From positions 50,458-114,457 of the forward strand of contig NZ_CALBRW010000011.1 of assembly GCF_937927635.1 (NCBI RefSeq): a DNA stretch of 64,000 bases, given 5' to 3'. Position numbers and translations under genes: made by a program. This stretch comes from an uncultured Microbacterium sp. GTDB lineage: Bacteria; Actinomycetota; Actinomycetes; Actinomycetales; Microbacteriaceae. Positions 51,551 through 59,832 of this stretch are shown in pieces (position 1 is the stretch's first letter; each line of letters starts with the position of its first letter). A model generated the notes under the pieces. The model was not told where the DNA came from and ran no database searches. It saw only the letters and a list, made by a program, of their open reading frames with translations.

Positions 51551-51679
51551 GCGACCCCGCGCAGCCCGTTCCGTCCCTGGTTCGAGGCCGGAGTGGGAGT
51601 CGCCGCCCCGGTCCTTCTCAGGCTCAGGGACCCATGACTCACATGGGGCCGGGAGCACCTCGACCGTTAAGGTAGAACC
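51551..51679 (+). promoter_or_regulatory. Candidate attenuator region before argC
   Basis: Several competing pairings are visible: GGCGAC (51550-51555) with GTCGCC (51599-51604), GTCCCTG (51573-51579) with CAGGGAC (51625-51631), and CCCATG (51631-51636) with CATGGG (51642-51647), the last enclosed by CCCGG/CCGGG (51607-51611, 51649-51653). The second and third share base 51631, so they exclude each other. TAAGGT (51668-51673), 6 nt before argC, could be a second, internal leaderless promoter, or AAGG there a weak ribosome site. Confidence 0.5.
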
Positions 51680-52732
51680 ATGACGTACTCCGTCGCCGTC
51701 TCCGGCGCATCAGGCTATGCGGGAGGCGAGATCCTGCGGCTCCTCGCGGCGCATCCCGACATCGAGATCCGCACCGTCACCGCGCACTCCAACGCGGGAC
51801 AGCCGCTGGTCGACCACCAGCCGCACCTGCGCTCGCTCGCGCACCTGACCCTGCAGGACACCACCCCCGAGACCCTCGCCGGGCATGACATCGTCTTCCT
51901 CGCGCTGCCGCACGGCCAGTCCGGGCAGTACACCGACGCGCTGGGCGGCGTGCCGCTGGTCATCGACGCCGGCGCCGACCATCGCCTCACGTCTGAGGAA
52001 TCCTGGGACGCCTTCTACGGCGGCGACTTCCACGAGCCGTGGACCTACGGCGTGCCCGAGCTCATCGTGAACGGCGTCAAGCAGCGCGAGAACCTGCGCG
52101 GCGCGACCCGCATCGCGGCCCCCGGCTGCAACGCCTCCACCGTGAGTCTCAGCCTGGCACCGGGCGTGGCCGCCGGCGTCATCAACCCGTCCGACATCGT
52201 CAGCGTGCTGGCCGTCGGGCCCTCGGGAGCGGGCAAGAGCCTGAAGCCGCACCTGCTGGGCAGCGAGCTGCTGGGCACCGCCAACCCCTACGCGGTGGGC
52301 GGCACGCATCGGCACATCCCCGAGATCCGGCAGGCGCTCGCCGCGGCCGCGGGCACAGGCCTCGACGGCATCCGCGTCTCGTTCACGCCCGTCATCGTGC
52401 CGATGTCGCGCGGCATCCTCGCCACCTCCTCGGCCCCCATCGCCGCAGGCGCCACCGACGCGCAGATCCGCGACGCCTGGGAGTCCGCCTACTCCGGGGA
52501 GACCTTCGTGCAGCTGCTGCCCGAAGGACGCTTCCCCCGCACGGCCGACGTGCTGGGCGCCAACACGGCCCTGATGGGCCTGGCCATCGATCGCGCGGCG
52601 AACCGCGTGATCGTGGTGACCGCGGTCGACAATCTCGTCAAGGGGACCGCCGGCGCCGCCGTGCAGTCCATGAACCTCGCGCTGGACCTCCCCGAGGACC
52701 GCGCCCTCACAGTGAACGGAGTCGCGCCGTGA
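51680..52732 (+). CDS. argC: N-acetyl-gamma-glutamyl-phosphate reductase
   Basis: The NADPH-dependent third step of arginine synthesis. The 350 residues have the Rossmann start VAVSGASGYAGGEILRLLAAHP, the catalytic Cys in IAAPGCNASTVSLSLAP (near residue 150), and the substrate-site His in GGTHRHIPEI. It opens the operon behind the Arg-rich leader. The stop overlaps the GTG of argJ. Confidence 0.96.
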   Translation: MTYSVAVSGASGYAGGEILRLLAAHPDIEIRTVTAHSNAGQPLVDHQPHLRSLAHLTLQDTTPETLAGHDIVFLALPHGQSGQYTDALGGVPLVIDAGADHRLTSEESWDAFYGGDFHEPWTYGVPELIVNGVKQRENLRGATRIAAPGCNASTVSLSLAPGVAAGVINPSDIVSVLAVGPSGAGKSLKPHLLGSELLGTANPYAVGGTHRHIPEIRQALAAAAGTGLDGIRVSFTPVIVPMSRGILATSSAPIAAGATDAQIRDAWESAYSGETFVQLLPEGRFPRTADVLGANTALMGLAIDRAANRVIVVTAVDNLVKGTAGAAVQSMNLALDLPEDRALTVNGVAP

Positions 52733-53886
52733 CCGTCACCGCGCCCCAGGGATTCGAAGCAGCAGGAGTCGCGGTAGGACTCAAGACCACCGGGAAGCCC
52801 GACGTGGCGGTGGTCGTCAACCGCGGTCCCCGCAAGGTCGGCGCGGCGGTGTTCACCAGCAACCGGGCCAAGGCCAACCCCATCATGTGGTCGCAGCAGG
52901 TCATCGCCGACCACACGGTCGAGGCCATCGTGCTCAACTCCGGCGGGGCCAACTGCTTCACCGGCTCGTTCGGGTTCCAGACCACGCACCAGACCGCCGA
53001 GAGGGCCGCCGAGCTGCTGGGCGTCAGCGCCGCCGACATCCTGGTGTGCTCCACCGGCCTGATCGGCAGCGGGGATGAGGTCTTCCGCGGCAAGGTGCTG
53101 GACGGCGTCGAGAAGGGCATCGCGAGCCTCAGCGCCGACGGCGGCCAGATCGCAGCCGAGGCCATCATGACCACGGACACGGTCTCGAAGACCGCCGTGG
53201 TCAGCCAGGACGGCTGGACCATCGGCGCCATGGCCAAGGGCGCGGGCATGCTCGCGCCGGGCCTCGCCACCATGCTGGTCGTCATCACGACGGATGCCGA
53301 TCTCGACGCCGCGGAGGCGGATGCCGCGCTGCGCGCCGCCACGAACGTGAGCTTCGACCGGCTCGACTCCGACGGCTGCATGTCCACCAACGACCAGGTC
53401 TCCCTGCTGGTCAGCGGCGCGAGCGGCATCCGCCCGGATCTGGACGCCTTCACCGCCGCGCTCAAGGGCCTGTGCGGAGAACTGGCCAAGAAGCTGCAGG
53501 GGGATGCCGAGGGCGCCAGCCACGACATCACCATCGAGGTCGCGCACGCCGCCACCGAGGCGGAGGCCGTGGAGGTGGGTCGCTCGGTGGCCCGCAACAA
53601 CCTGTTCAAGGCCGCCATCTTCGGCAACGACCCGAACTGGGGGCGGGTGCTGGCCGCCATCGGCACCACCAGTGCGCAGTTCGACCCCTACGACGTGGAC
53701 GTGCTCATGAACGGCGTGCGGGTGTGCACCGCCGGCGGACCCGACCGTCCGCGGGAAGAGGTCGACCTCACCCCGCGCGCCACGCACCTGCTCATCGACC
53801 TGAAGGTCGGCGACGCCACCGCGACCATCCTCACCAACGACCTCACGCACGACTACGTGCACGAGAACAGCGCGTACGCCTCATGA
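52729..53886 (+). CDS. argJ: Bifunctional ornithine acetyltransferase/N-acetylglutamate synthase
   Basis: It recycles the acetyl group from N-acetylornithine to glutamate. The 385-residue precursor cuts itself before the Thr of KGAGMLAPGLATMLVVI to give alpha and beta chains; the position usually read as MATML is LATML here, with Thr kept. Other landmarks are NSGGANCFTG and FGNDPNWGRVLAAIG. The C terminus, NSAYAS, fits the family. GTG start, coupled to argC and argB by overlaps. Confidence 0.96.
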   Translation: MTVTAPQGFEAAGVAVGLKTTGKPDVAVVVNRGPRKVGAAVFTSNRAKANPIMWSQQVIADHTVEAIVLNSGGANCFTGSFGFQTTHQTAERAAELLGVSAADILVCSTGLIGSGDEVFRGKVLDGVEKGIASLSADGGQIAAEAIMTTDTVSKTAVVSQDGWTIGAMAKGAGMLAPGLATMLVVITTDADLDAAEADAALRAATNVSFDRLDSDGCMSTNDQVSLLVSGASGIRPDLDAFTAALKGLCGELAKKLQGDAEGASHDITIEVAHAATEAEAVEVGRSVARNNLFKAAIFGNDPNWGRVLAAIGTTSAQFDPYDVDVLMNGVRVCTAGGPDRPREEVDLTPRATHLLIDLKVGDATATILTNDLTHDYVHENSAYAS

Positions 53887-54782
53887 CGGATCTTCAGGAG
53901 ACCGCACCCGAGGAGGCCGCCTACAAGGCGGCCACCCTCATCGAGTCGCTGCCGTGGCTGAAGAGGTTCCGCGACCAGATCGTCGTGGTCAAGTTCGGCG
54001 GCAACGCCATGGTCTCGGATGAGCTGCAGAACGCGTTCGCGCAGGACATCGCCTACCTGCGCTACGTGGGCGTGCAGCCCGTGGTCGTGCACGGCGGCGG
54101 CCCGCAGATCTCCACCATGCTCGACAGGCTCGACATCCCCAGCGAGTTCAAGGGCGGCTACCGGGTCACCAACACCGAGGCCATCAGCGTCGTGCGGATG
54201 GTGCTCACCGGTCAGGTCAACCCGCAGCTGGTCGGACGGATCAACTCGCACGGCCCCATCGCGACGGGCCTGTCCGGCGAGGACGCCGGGCTCTTCGGCG
54301 GACGTCGCCGGGGCGTCGTCATCGACGGCGAGGAGGTGGACCTGGGGCGCGTCGGCGACGTCGTGCAGGTGGATCCCACCCCCGTGCTGGATCACCTGGC
54401 GGCCGGCCGCATCCCCGTGGTCTCCTCCATCGCGCCCGATCTGGATCACCCCGGTCAGTCGCTGAACGTCAACGCGGACGCCGCGGCATCAGCCCTGGCC
54501 GTCGCGCTGAATGCGCGCAAGCTGGTCATCCTCACCGACGTCCCCGGCCTGTACGCCGACTGGCCTAACCGCGACTCCCTGGTCTCGCACCTCACCGCCC
54601 ACGCGCTCACGCAGATGCTGCCGTCGCTGGAGTCGGGGATGATCCCGAAGATGCGCGCCTGCCTGGATGCCGTCCAGGGCGGCGTGGACGCCGCCGCCAT
54701 CATCGACGGACGGGTGCCGCACTCGGTGCTCGTCGAACTGTTCACCAGCAAGGGAATCGGCACGGAAGTGGTCGCACAATGA
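53883..54782 (+). CDS. argB: Acetylglutamate kinase
   Basis: It phosphorylates N-acetylglutamate, the committed and usually arginine-inhibited step. The 299 residues include VVVKFGGNAM, VVVHGGGPQISTMLDRLDI, and SLNVNADAAASALAVAL. The N-terminal helix (AAYKAATLIESLPWLKRF) is the extension typical of arginine-sensitive hexameric enzymes, so feedback inhibition is likely. The gene sits in the coupled operon, its ends overlapping argJ and argD. Confidence 0.96.
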   Translation: MTDLQETAPEEAAYKAATLIESLPWLKRFRDQIVVVKFGGNAMVSDELQNAFAQDIAYLRYVGVQPVVVHGGGPQISTMLDRLDIPSEFKGGYRVTNTEAISVVRMVLTGQVNPQLVGRINSHGPIATGLSGEDAGLFGGRRRGVVIDGEEVDLGRVGDVVQVDPTPVLDHLAAGRIPVVSSIAPDLDHPGQSLNVNADAAASALAVALNARKLVILTDVPGLYADWPNRDSLVSHLTAHALTQMLPSLESGMIPKMRACLDAVQGGVDAAAIIDGRVPHSVLVELFTSKGIGTEVVAQ

Positions 54783-55987
54783 CGGACTGGAACGACGACG
54801 CAGCACGCGATCTGATGAGCCTGGGCGGGCGCCTCGCGCTGCTCACGCACGGCGAGGGGTCGTGGGTGTGGGATGCCGATGAGAAGCGCTACCTGGACTT
54901 CCTCGGCGGCATCGCCGTGAACTGCCTCGGGCACGCGCATCCGGTGTTCGTGGAGGCGGTCTCGAAGCAGGCCGCGACCCTCACGCACGTCTCGAACTAC
55001 TTCGCCAGCCCCGGCCAGCTCGAGCTGGCGTCGCGGCTCAAGCGCCTGGCGGGCACGGGGGAGTCGGGTCGGGTGTTCCTGGCCAACTCCGGCACCGAGG
55101 CCAACGAGATGGCCATCAAGCTCGCCCGTCTGCACGGAAACCCGACGGGCCGCACGAAGATCCTGGTGGTCGAGGGCGCGTTCCACGGCCGCACCATGGG
55201 CACGCTGTCGCTGACGCCCAAGGCCAAGTACCGCGACCCGTTCCTGCCCGCTGTGCCCGACGTGATCACCGTGCCGCGCACTCTCGAGGGCCTGGAGGCG
55301 GCATTCGCCGCCGGGGGAGTGGCGGCCATGATCGTCGAGCCCATCCAGGGCGAGGCCGGCGTCGTCGAGCTGCCCAAGGGGTTCCTTGCCCGTGCCAGGG
55401 AGCTGACAGCGCAGCACGACGCGCTGCTGATCCTCGACGAGGTGCAGACCGGCTCAGGACGCACCGGCATCTGGTTCGCGTTCCAGCGGTTCGGGATCAC
55501 GCCGGATGCCGTCACGCTCGCCAAGAGCATCGGCGCGGGCTTCCCGCTCGGCGCGCTCATCACGTTCGGAGCAGCCAGCGACCTGTTCTACCCGGGCACC
55601 CACAATTCGACGTTCGGCGGCAACCCGCTGGCATCCGCAGCGGCCAACGCCACCCTCGGCTACATCGAGGAGAACGATCTGCTGGCCAACGTCAACGCCC
55701 GCGGCGGGCAGCTGCGCGAGGGCGTGGAGGGCCTGCCGCTGGTGGCGGGCACTCGCGGGGAGGGGCTGCTGATCGGCATCCTCCTGACCGAGCCCGTCGC
55801 CGCAGAGGTGAGGGCGGCCGCCCACGAACGCGGTCTGATCATCAACGCCCCGACCGACGACGTCATCCGCATCGCCCCCGCCTACACGATCGGCGATGCC
55901 GAGGTGGCGGAGTTCCTCACCCTGTTCGCGGCGGCGCTCGACGCCGTCGCAGCATCCGCACCCGAGACCATGGAGACCCCCGCATGA
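54779..55987 (+). CDS. argD: Acetylornithine aminotransferase
   Basis: A class III PLP aminotransferase converting N-acetylglutamate semialdehyde to N-acetylornithine, 402 residues. Landmarks are YLDFLGGIAVNCLGHAHP, NSGTEANEMAIKLAR, FHGRTMGTLSLT, LILDEVQTGSGRTG and the PLP-binding Lys in TLAKSIGAGFPLGAL (near residue 248). Coupled by ATGA to argB before and argF after. Confidence 0.95.
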   Translation: MTDWNDDAARDLMSLGGRLALLTHGEGSWVWDADEKRYLDFLGGIAVNCLGHAHPVFVEAVSKQAATLTHVSNYFASPGQLELASRLKRLAGTGESGRVFLANSGTEANEMAIKLARLHGNPTGRTKILVVEGAFHGRTMGTLSLTPKAKYRDPFLPAVPDVITVPRTLEGLEAAFAAGGVAAMIVEPIQGEAGVVELPKGFLARARELTAQHDALLILDEVQTGSGRTGIWFAFQRFGITPDAVTLAKSIGAGFPLGALITFGAASDLFYPGTHNSTFGGNPLASAAANATLGYIEENDLLANVNARGGQLREGVEGLPLVAGTRGEGLLIGILLTEPVAAEVRAAAHERGLIINAPTDDVIRIAPAYTIGDAEVAEFLTLFAAALDAVAASAPETMETPA

Positions 55988-56919
55988 CCCGCCACCTGCT
56001 TCGCGATGACGACCTGACCCCCGCCGAGCAGAACGAGATCCTCGACCTCGCGGTGGAGCTGAAGAAGGACCGCTGGGCGGACAAGACCCTCGCCGGCCCC
56101 CAGTCCGTCGCCGTCATCTTCGACAAGTCCTCCACCCGGACCCGGGTCTCCTTCCATGTCGGCATCTCCGACCTGGGTGGATCACCGCTGATCATCTCCA
56201 CCGCCAACAGCCAGCTCGGCGGCAAGGAGACGCCCGCCGACACGGCTCGCGTGCTGGAGCGCCAGGTGGCCGCCATCGTGTGGCGCACCTACGCGCAGGC
56301 GGGGCTCGAGGAGATGGCCCGCGGCACGCGCGTGCCGGTCATCAACGCGCTCTCCGACGACTTCCACCCGTGCCAGCTGCTGGCCGACCTGCTCACGATC
56401 CGCGAGCACAAGGGGACGCTGGCGGGCCTGACGCTGACGTTCTTCGGCGACGGCCGCAGCAACATGGCGCACTCCTACCTGCTGGCCGGTGTCACGGCGG
56501 GCATGCACGTGCGCGTCGCCGCACCCGACGAGTACTCGCCGCGGCGCGACGTGGTCGCCGACGCCGAGAAGCGCGCGGCGGAGACCGGCGGTTCGGTCAC
56601 CCTGCTCACCGACCCCCGTGAGGCGGCGCTGGGCGCCGACGTCATCGTCACCGACACCTGGGTCTCGATGGGCAAGGAGGAGGAGAAGATCGAGCGGCTG
56701 CGCCACCTGGGCGGCTACAAGGTCACCACCGAGATCATGGCGCTCGCCGACCCCGAGGCCATCTTCATCCACTGCCTGCCCGCCGATCGCGGCTACGAGG
56801 TGGACTCCGAGGTCATCGACGGCCCGCAGAGCGTGGTCTGGGACGAGGCCGAGAACCGGCTGCACGCGCAGAAGGCGCTGCTGGTCTGGCTGCTGGGCAA
56901 GCAGGAGAAGGCTGCGTGA
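55984..56919 (+). CDS. argF: Ornithine carbamoyltransferase
   Basis: It makes citrulline from ornithine and carbamoyl phosphate. The 311 residues include the carbamoyl-phosphate loop SSTRTRVSF (near residue 50), FHPCQLLADLLTI, the ornithine-site DTWVSMG, and the catalytic Cys motif HCLPAD. Between argD and argH in the operon, where other actinobacteria also carry argR and argG. Confidence 0.96.
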   Translation: MTRHLLRDDDLTPAEQNEILDLAVELKKDRWADKTLAGPQSVAVIFDKSSTRTRVSFHVGISDLGGSPLIISTANSQLGGKETPADTARVLERQVAAIVWRTYAQAGLEEMARGTRVPVINALSDDFHPCQLLADLLTIREHKGTLAGLTLTFFGDGRSNMAHSYLLAGVTAGMHVRVAAPDEYSPRRDVVADAEKRAAETGGSVTLLTDPREAALGADVIVTDTWVSMGKEEEKIERLRHLGGYKVTTEIMALADPEAIFIHCLPADRGYEVDSEVIDGPQSVVWDEAENRLHAQKALLVWLLGKQEKAA

Positions 56920-58340
56920 CCGAGAAGCACGGCACCAATGAGGGTGCGCTCTGGGGCGCCCGCTTCGCTGGAGGGCCCTCGCCGGAGCTGGCGGAACTGA
57001 GCCGCTCCACGCAGTTCGACTGGATCCTCGCCCCCTACGACCTGGCGGGCTCGCACGCGCATGCGAAGGCGCTCGAGGCCGCCGGCTACCTGGATGCCGA
57101 GCAGGCCCGCATCATGCACGCGGGACTCGATGCGCTGGCATCCCGGATCGCCGACGGCACCCTGCTGCCCGACCCGGGCGACGAGGATGTGCACGGCGCG
57201 CTGGAGAAGGCGCTCATCGCCGAGGTCGGGGCGGATGTCGGCGGACGCCTGCGCGCGGGCCGCAGCCGCAACGACCAGATCGCGACCCTGGTGCGGATGT
57301 ACCTCATCGACCACGCCAGGGTCATCGCCCGCGAGCTGGTGCGCGTCATCGACGCGCTGGTCGCGCAGGCCGAGGCGCATCAGGAGGCCATCCTGCCGGG
57401 CCGCACGCACATGCAGCATGCCCAGCCCGTGCTGCTCGCCCACCACCTGCAGGCGCACGCCTGGCCGCTGGTGCGCGAGCTGGAGCGGCTGGTCGACTGG
57501 CGCCGCCGCGCAGGCGTCTCGCCCTACGGCGGGGGAGCACTGGCGGGCTCCACGCTCGGACTCGACCCGGCGCTGGTGGCCCGCGAACTGGGGCTGGACC
57601 GCCCCTCGGAGAACTCTCTCGACGGCACGGCGGCCCGTGACGTGGTGGCGGAGTTCGCCTTCATCGCCGCGATGACCGGCATCGACCTGTCGCGCCTTTC
57701 CGAGGAGATCATCCTCTGGAACACCCGCGAGTTCGGCTACGTCACCCTCGACGACGCGTACTCGACGGGCTCCAGCATCATGCCGCAGAAGAAGAACCCC
57801 GACATCGCCGAGCTCACGCGCGGCAAGTCAGGTCGCCTGATCGGCAACCTCACCGGACTGCTGGCCACGCTCAAAGGCCTGCCGCTGGCATACAACCGCG
57901 ACCTGCAGGAGGACAAGGAGCCGGTCTTCGACTCGGTCCAGACCCTCGAGGTCGTGCTGCCCGCGTTCGCGGGCATGATAGCCACGCTGCGCTTCGACAC
58001 CGCGCGGATGGCGGAGCTGGCACCGCAGGGCTTCTCGCTGGCCACGGACGTCGCCGAGTGGCTGGTGAAGCAGCGGGTGCCGTTCCGTGATGCGCACGAG
58101 ATCTCGGGTTCGCTGGTGCGTGCCTGCGAGGAGCGCGGGATCGGGCTGGAGGATGCCGACGACGAGCTGCTGAGCTCGGTCTCTGAGCACCTGACGCCGG
58201 CGGTGCGCGAGGTGCTCTCCATCGAGGGCTCCGTCGCGTCGCGCTCGGGTGTCGGCGGGACAGCACCGGTGCGCGTGCGGGAGCAGCGCGCGGAGCTGGT
58301 GGAGCGCACGCAGGCCGCTGCCCGGGCGCTGGGGCTGTGA
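56916..58340 (+). CDS. argH: Argininosuccinate lyase
   Basis: The last step of arginine synthesis, giving arginine and fumarate. The 474 residues show LWGARFAGGPSPELAELSRS, AGRSRNDQIATLVRMYL, the His in RTHMQHAQPVLLAHHL, and the superfamily signature GSSIMPQKKNPD carrying the catalytic Ser. GTG start overlapping argF. Argininosuccinate synthase (argG), the preceding step, is not in this cluster. It ends the operon. Confidence 0.96.
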   Translation: MTEKHGTNEGALWGARFAGGPSPELAELSRSTQFDWILAPYDLAGSHAHAKALEAAGYLDAEQARIMHAGLDALASRIADGTLLPDPGDEDVHGALEKALIAEVGADVGGRLRAGRSRNDQIATLVRMYLIDHARVIARELVRVIDALVAQAEAHQEAILPGRTHMQHAQPVLLAHHLQAHAWPLVRELERLVDWRRRAGVSPYGGGALAGSTLGLDPALVARELGLDRPSENSLDGTAARDVVAEFAFIAAMTGIDLSRLSEEIILWNTREFGYVTLDDAYSTGSSIMPQKKNPDIAELTRGKSGRLIGNLTGLLATLKGLPLAYNRDLQEDKEPVFDSVQTLEVVLPAFAGMIATLRFDTARMAELAPQGFSLATDVAEWLVKQRVPFRDAHEISGSLVRACEERGIGLEDADDELLSSVSEHLTPAVREVLSIEGSVASRSGVGGTAPVRVREQRAELVERTQAAARALGL

Positions 58341-58365
58341 CACCGCAGGGGCATATTCTCGATTT

Positions 58366-58410
58366 ATAACCGATAGAGTTATTTACTCGGATAATTCGTG
58401 ATACGGTTAT
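58366..58410. promoter_or_regulatory. AT-rich inverted repeats before the SatD gene
   Basis: ATAACCG (58366-58372) is repeated in inverted order as CGGTTAT (58404-58410), and GAGT/ACTC (58376-58379, 58385-58388) form a smaller inner dyad. The 58361-58410 stretch is very AT-rich compared with the window. The right arm overlaps the -10 element TACGGT, so a protein bound here would block transcription. Confidence 0.5.
58402..58407 (+). promoter_or_regulatory. -10 element TACGGT of the SatD gene, leaderless
   Basis: TACGGT ends 6 nt before the ATG at 58414. Confidence 0.55.
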
Positions 58411-58413
58411 CGC

Positions 58414-59058
58414 ATGGTGGTGGCAGTGATCGCGGACATCGTCGGCTCGCGTCGGCTTCCGGATCGGTCTGAAGCCCAGCGGCTGTTCGATGAGACGATC
58501 GCGCGGGTGGACGGCGAGCATCCGCTGGCCGAGCGCGGTCTGCGACCCACCGTCGGGGATGAGCAGCAGGGCGTCTACCGCGCGCTCGAGGACGCACTGG
58601 CCTCGCTGCTGCTGCTGCAGCTGGCGCTGCCCGACGGCATCGAGTTCCGGTTCGGCGTGGGAATCGGGCAGATCCATCCCGTCGAGTCCGAGCATCGCAG
58701 CCTCTCCGACGGCCCCGGCTGGTGGGCGGCGCGCGAGGCGATCGAGATCGCGCACGAGCGCCAGCAGCGCGCCGTGCCGAGCTCCCGCACCTGGATCGTC
58801 GGTGCCCCCGGTCAGACTGAGGTGATGGACGCCGAGATCGCCGTATCCAACATGTACCTGCTGGCCCGGGATGCGATCGTCACGCGCATGAGCGGGCGCG
58901 AGCGGAGGCTCGCCTACGGCCGGTTCAGCGGGCTCTCCCAGCGGGCGCTCGCCGAGCAGGAGGGCATCACGCAGCCCGCGGTCTCGAAGGCGCTGCACGC
59001 CTCGGGCGCGACCGCGCTGCTGGACGGACTGACGATGCTGATGGGCGGAGCGCGATGA
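58414..59058 (+). CDS. SatD-family protein with C-terminal helix-turn-helix
   Basis: A 214-residue protein of the SatD family. The N-terminal domain (VAVIADIVGSRRLPDRSEAQ, then RPTVGDEQQGVYRAL and FGVGIGQI) resembles a nucleotide-cyclase-like fold, and the C-terminal 50 residues form a helix-turn-helix, GLSQRALAEQEGITQPAVSK. The role of the family is unsettled; the name comes from a Streptococcus acid-tolerance gene. The HTH and the dyad at its promoter suggest autoregulation. It overlaps the membrane-protein gene as ATGA. Confidence 0.8.
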   Translation: MVVAVIADIVGSRRLPDRSEAQRLFDETIARVDGEHPLAERGLRPTVGDEQQGVYRALEDALASLLLLQLALPDGIEFRFGVGIGQIHPVESEHRSLSDGPGWWAAREAIEIAHERQQRAVPSSRTWIVGAPGQTEVMDAEIAVSNMYLLARDAIVTRMSGRERRLAYGRFSGLSQRALAEQEGITQPAVSKALHASGATALLDGLTMLMGGAR

Positions 59059-59804
59059 TCCTCGCAGGTCTCGCGCTGACCGGCATCGGGGCATCCGATC
59101 TGGTCCGACGCTTCGTGCCGCGCAGGGCGGTGCGGATCCTCGTGATCGTCCTGATCCTCGCGGTGCTGGTCGTGACGGGCGGCTTCTCCGATGCACTCAT
59201 CCCCGCGCTCGTCGCAGTGGTCCTCGGCTGCGGGTGGCTCTGGTCGATGCCGCTGGACGCCAGGGCGCGGGCCTCGTTCTGGCCCGCAGTCCTGCTGGCC
59301 GGCGTCGTCTTCGCGACCACCGCGCTGATGCCGGCGCGGGCGCATCCCGGGATCATCGGCGAGATGTGGCATCTGCCCTCGCCCGTCGGCCGCATCGGGT
59401 TCGACGTCGCCGTCCTCGCGCTGGGCGTCGTGCTGTTCGTCACGGAATCCGCCAACGCCGTGGTGCGCGCCGCCCTCGACCGCGAGGGCACCTGGCGTCC
59501 CGCCGACCTCGGCGGATCGCTGCGCGGCGGACGGCTCCGTCAGCCGCAGCCTCCCGCGACGGGCTTCCAGGGCGGGCGGCTCATCGGCCCGCTGGAGCGT
59601 CTTCTCGTGGTCGCGCTGACACTGGCATCCGCGTACTCGCTGCTGGCGGCGATGCTGGCTGCGAAGGGCATCGTCCGGTTCCCGGAGATCTCCAAGGACG
59701 GCGAGACCGGGGCGCGCGCGGAGTACTTCCTGGTCGGCAGCCTGGTGAGTTGGGTGATCGCCCTGGCCGGGGCGTTCCTGGTGTGGTGGGCGGCGCGCAG
59801 CTGA
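59055..59804 (+). CDS. Membrane protein encoded with SatD, function unknown
   Basis: A 249-residue integral membrane protein with about six to seven hydrophobic segments. The first 100 residues form a dense helical bundle. A polar cytosolic loop rich in Gly, Arg and Pro lies around residues 140-175. The last part reads AAKGIVRFPEISKDGETGAR, then AEYFLVGSLVSW, a C-terminal motif shared, as I recall, by membrane partners of SatD in other bacteria. I cannot assign a biochemical function. Its ATG is inside the end of the satD gene, so it is made with it. Confidence 0.7.
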   Translation: MILAGLALTGIGASDLVRRFVPRRAVRILVIVLILAVLVVTGGFSDALIPALVAVVLGCGWLWSMPLDARARASFWPAVLLAGVVFATTALMPARAHPGIIGEMWHLPSPVGRIGFDVAVLALGVVLFVTESANAVVRAALDREGTWRPADLGGSLRGGRLRQPQPPATGFQGGRLIGPLERLLVVALTLASAYSLLAAMLAAKGIVRFPEISKDGETGARAEYFLVGSLVSWVIALAGAFLVWWAARS

Positions 59805-59819
59805 GCCGATTCCCGCTGA

Positions 59820-59825
59820 TACCCT
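59820..59825 (+). promoter_or_regulatory. -10 element TACCCT of tyrS, leaderless
   Basis: TACCCT ends 7 nt before the tyrS GTG at 59833. Confidence 0.5.
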
Positions 59826-59832
59826 GGAGCGC

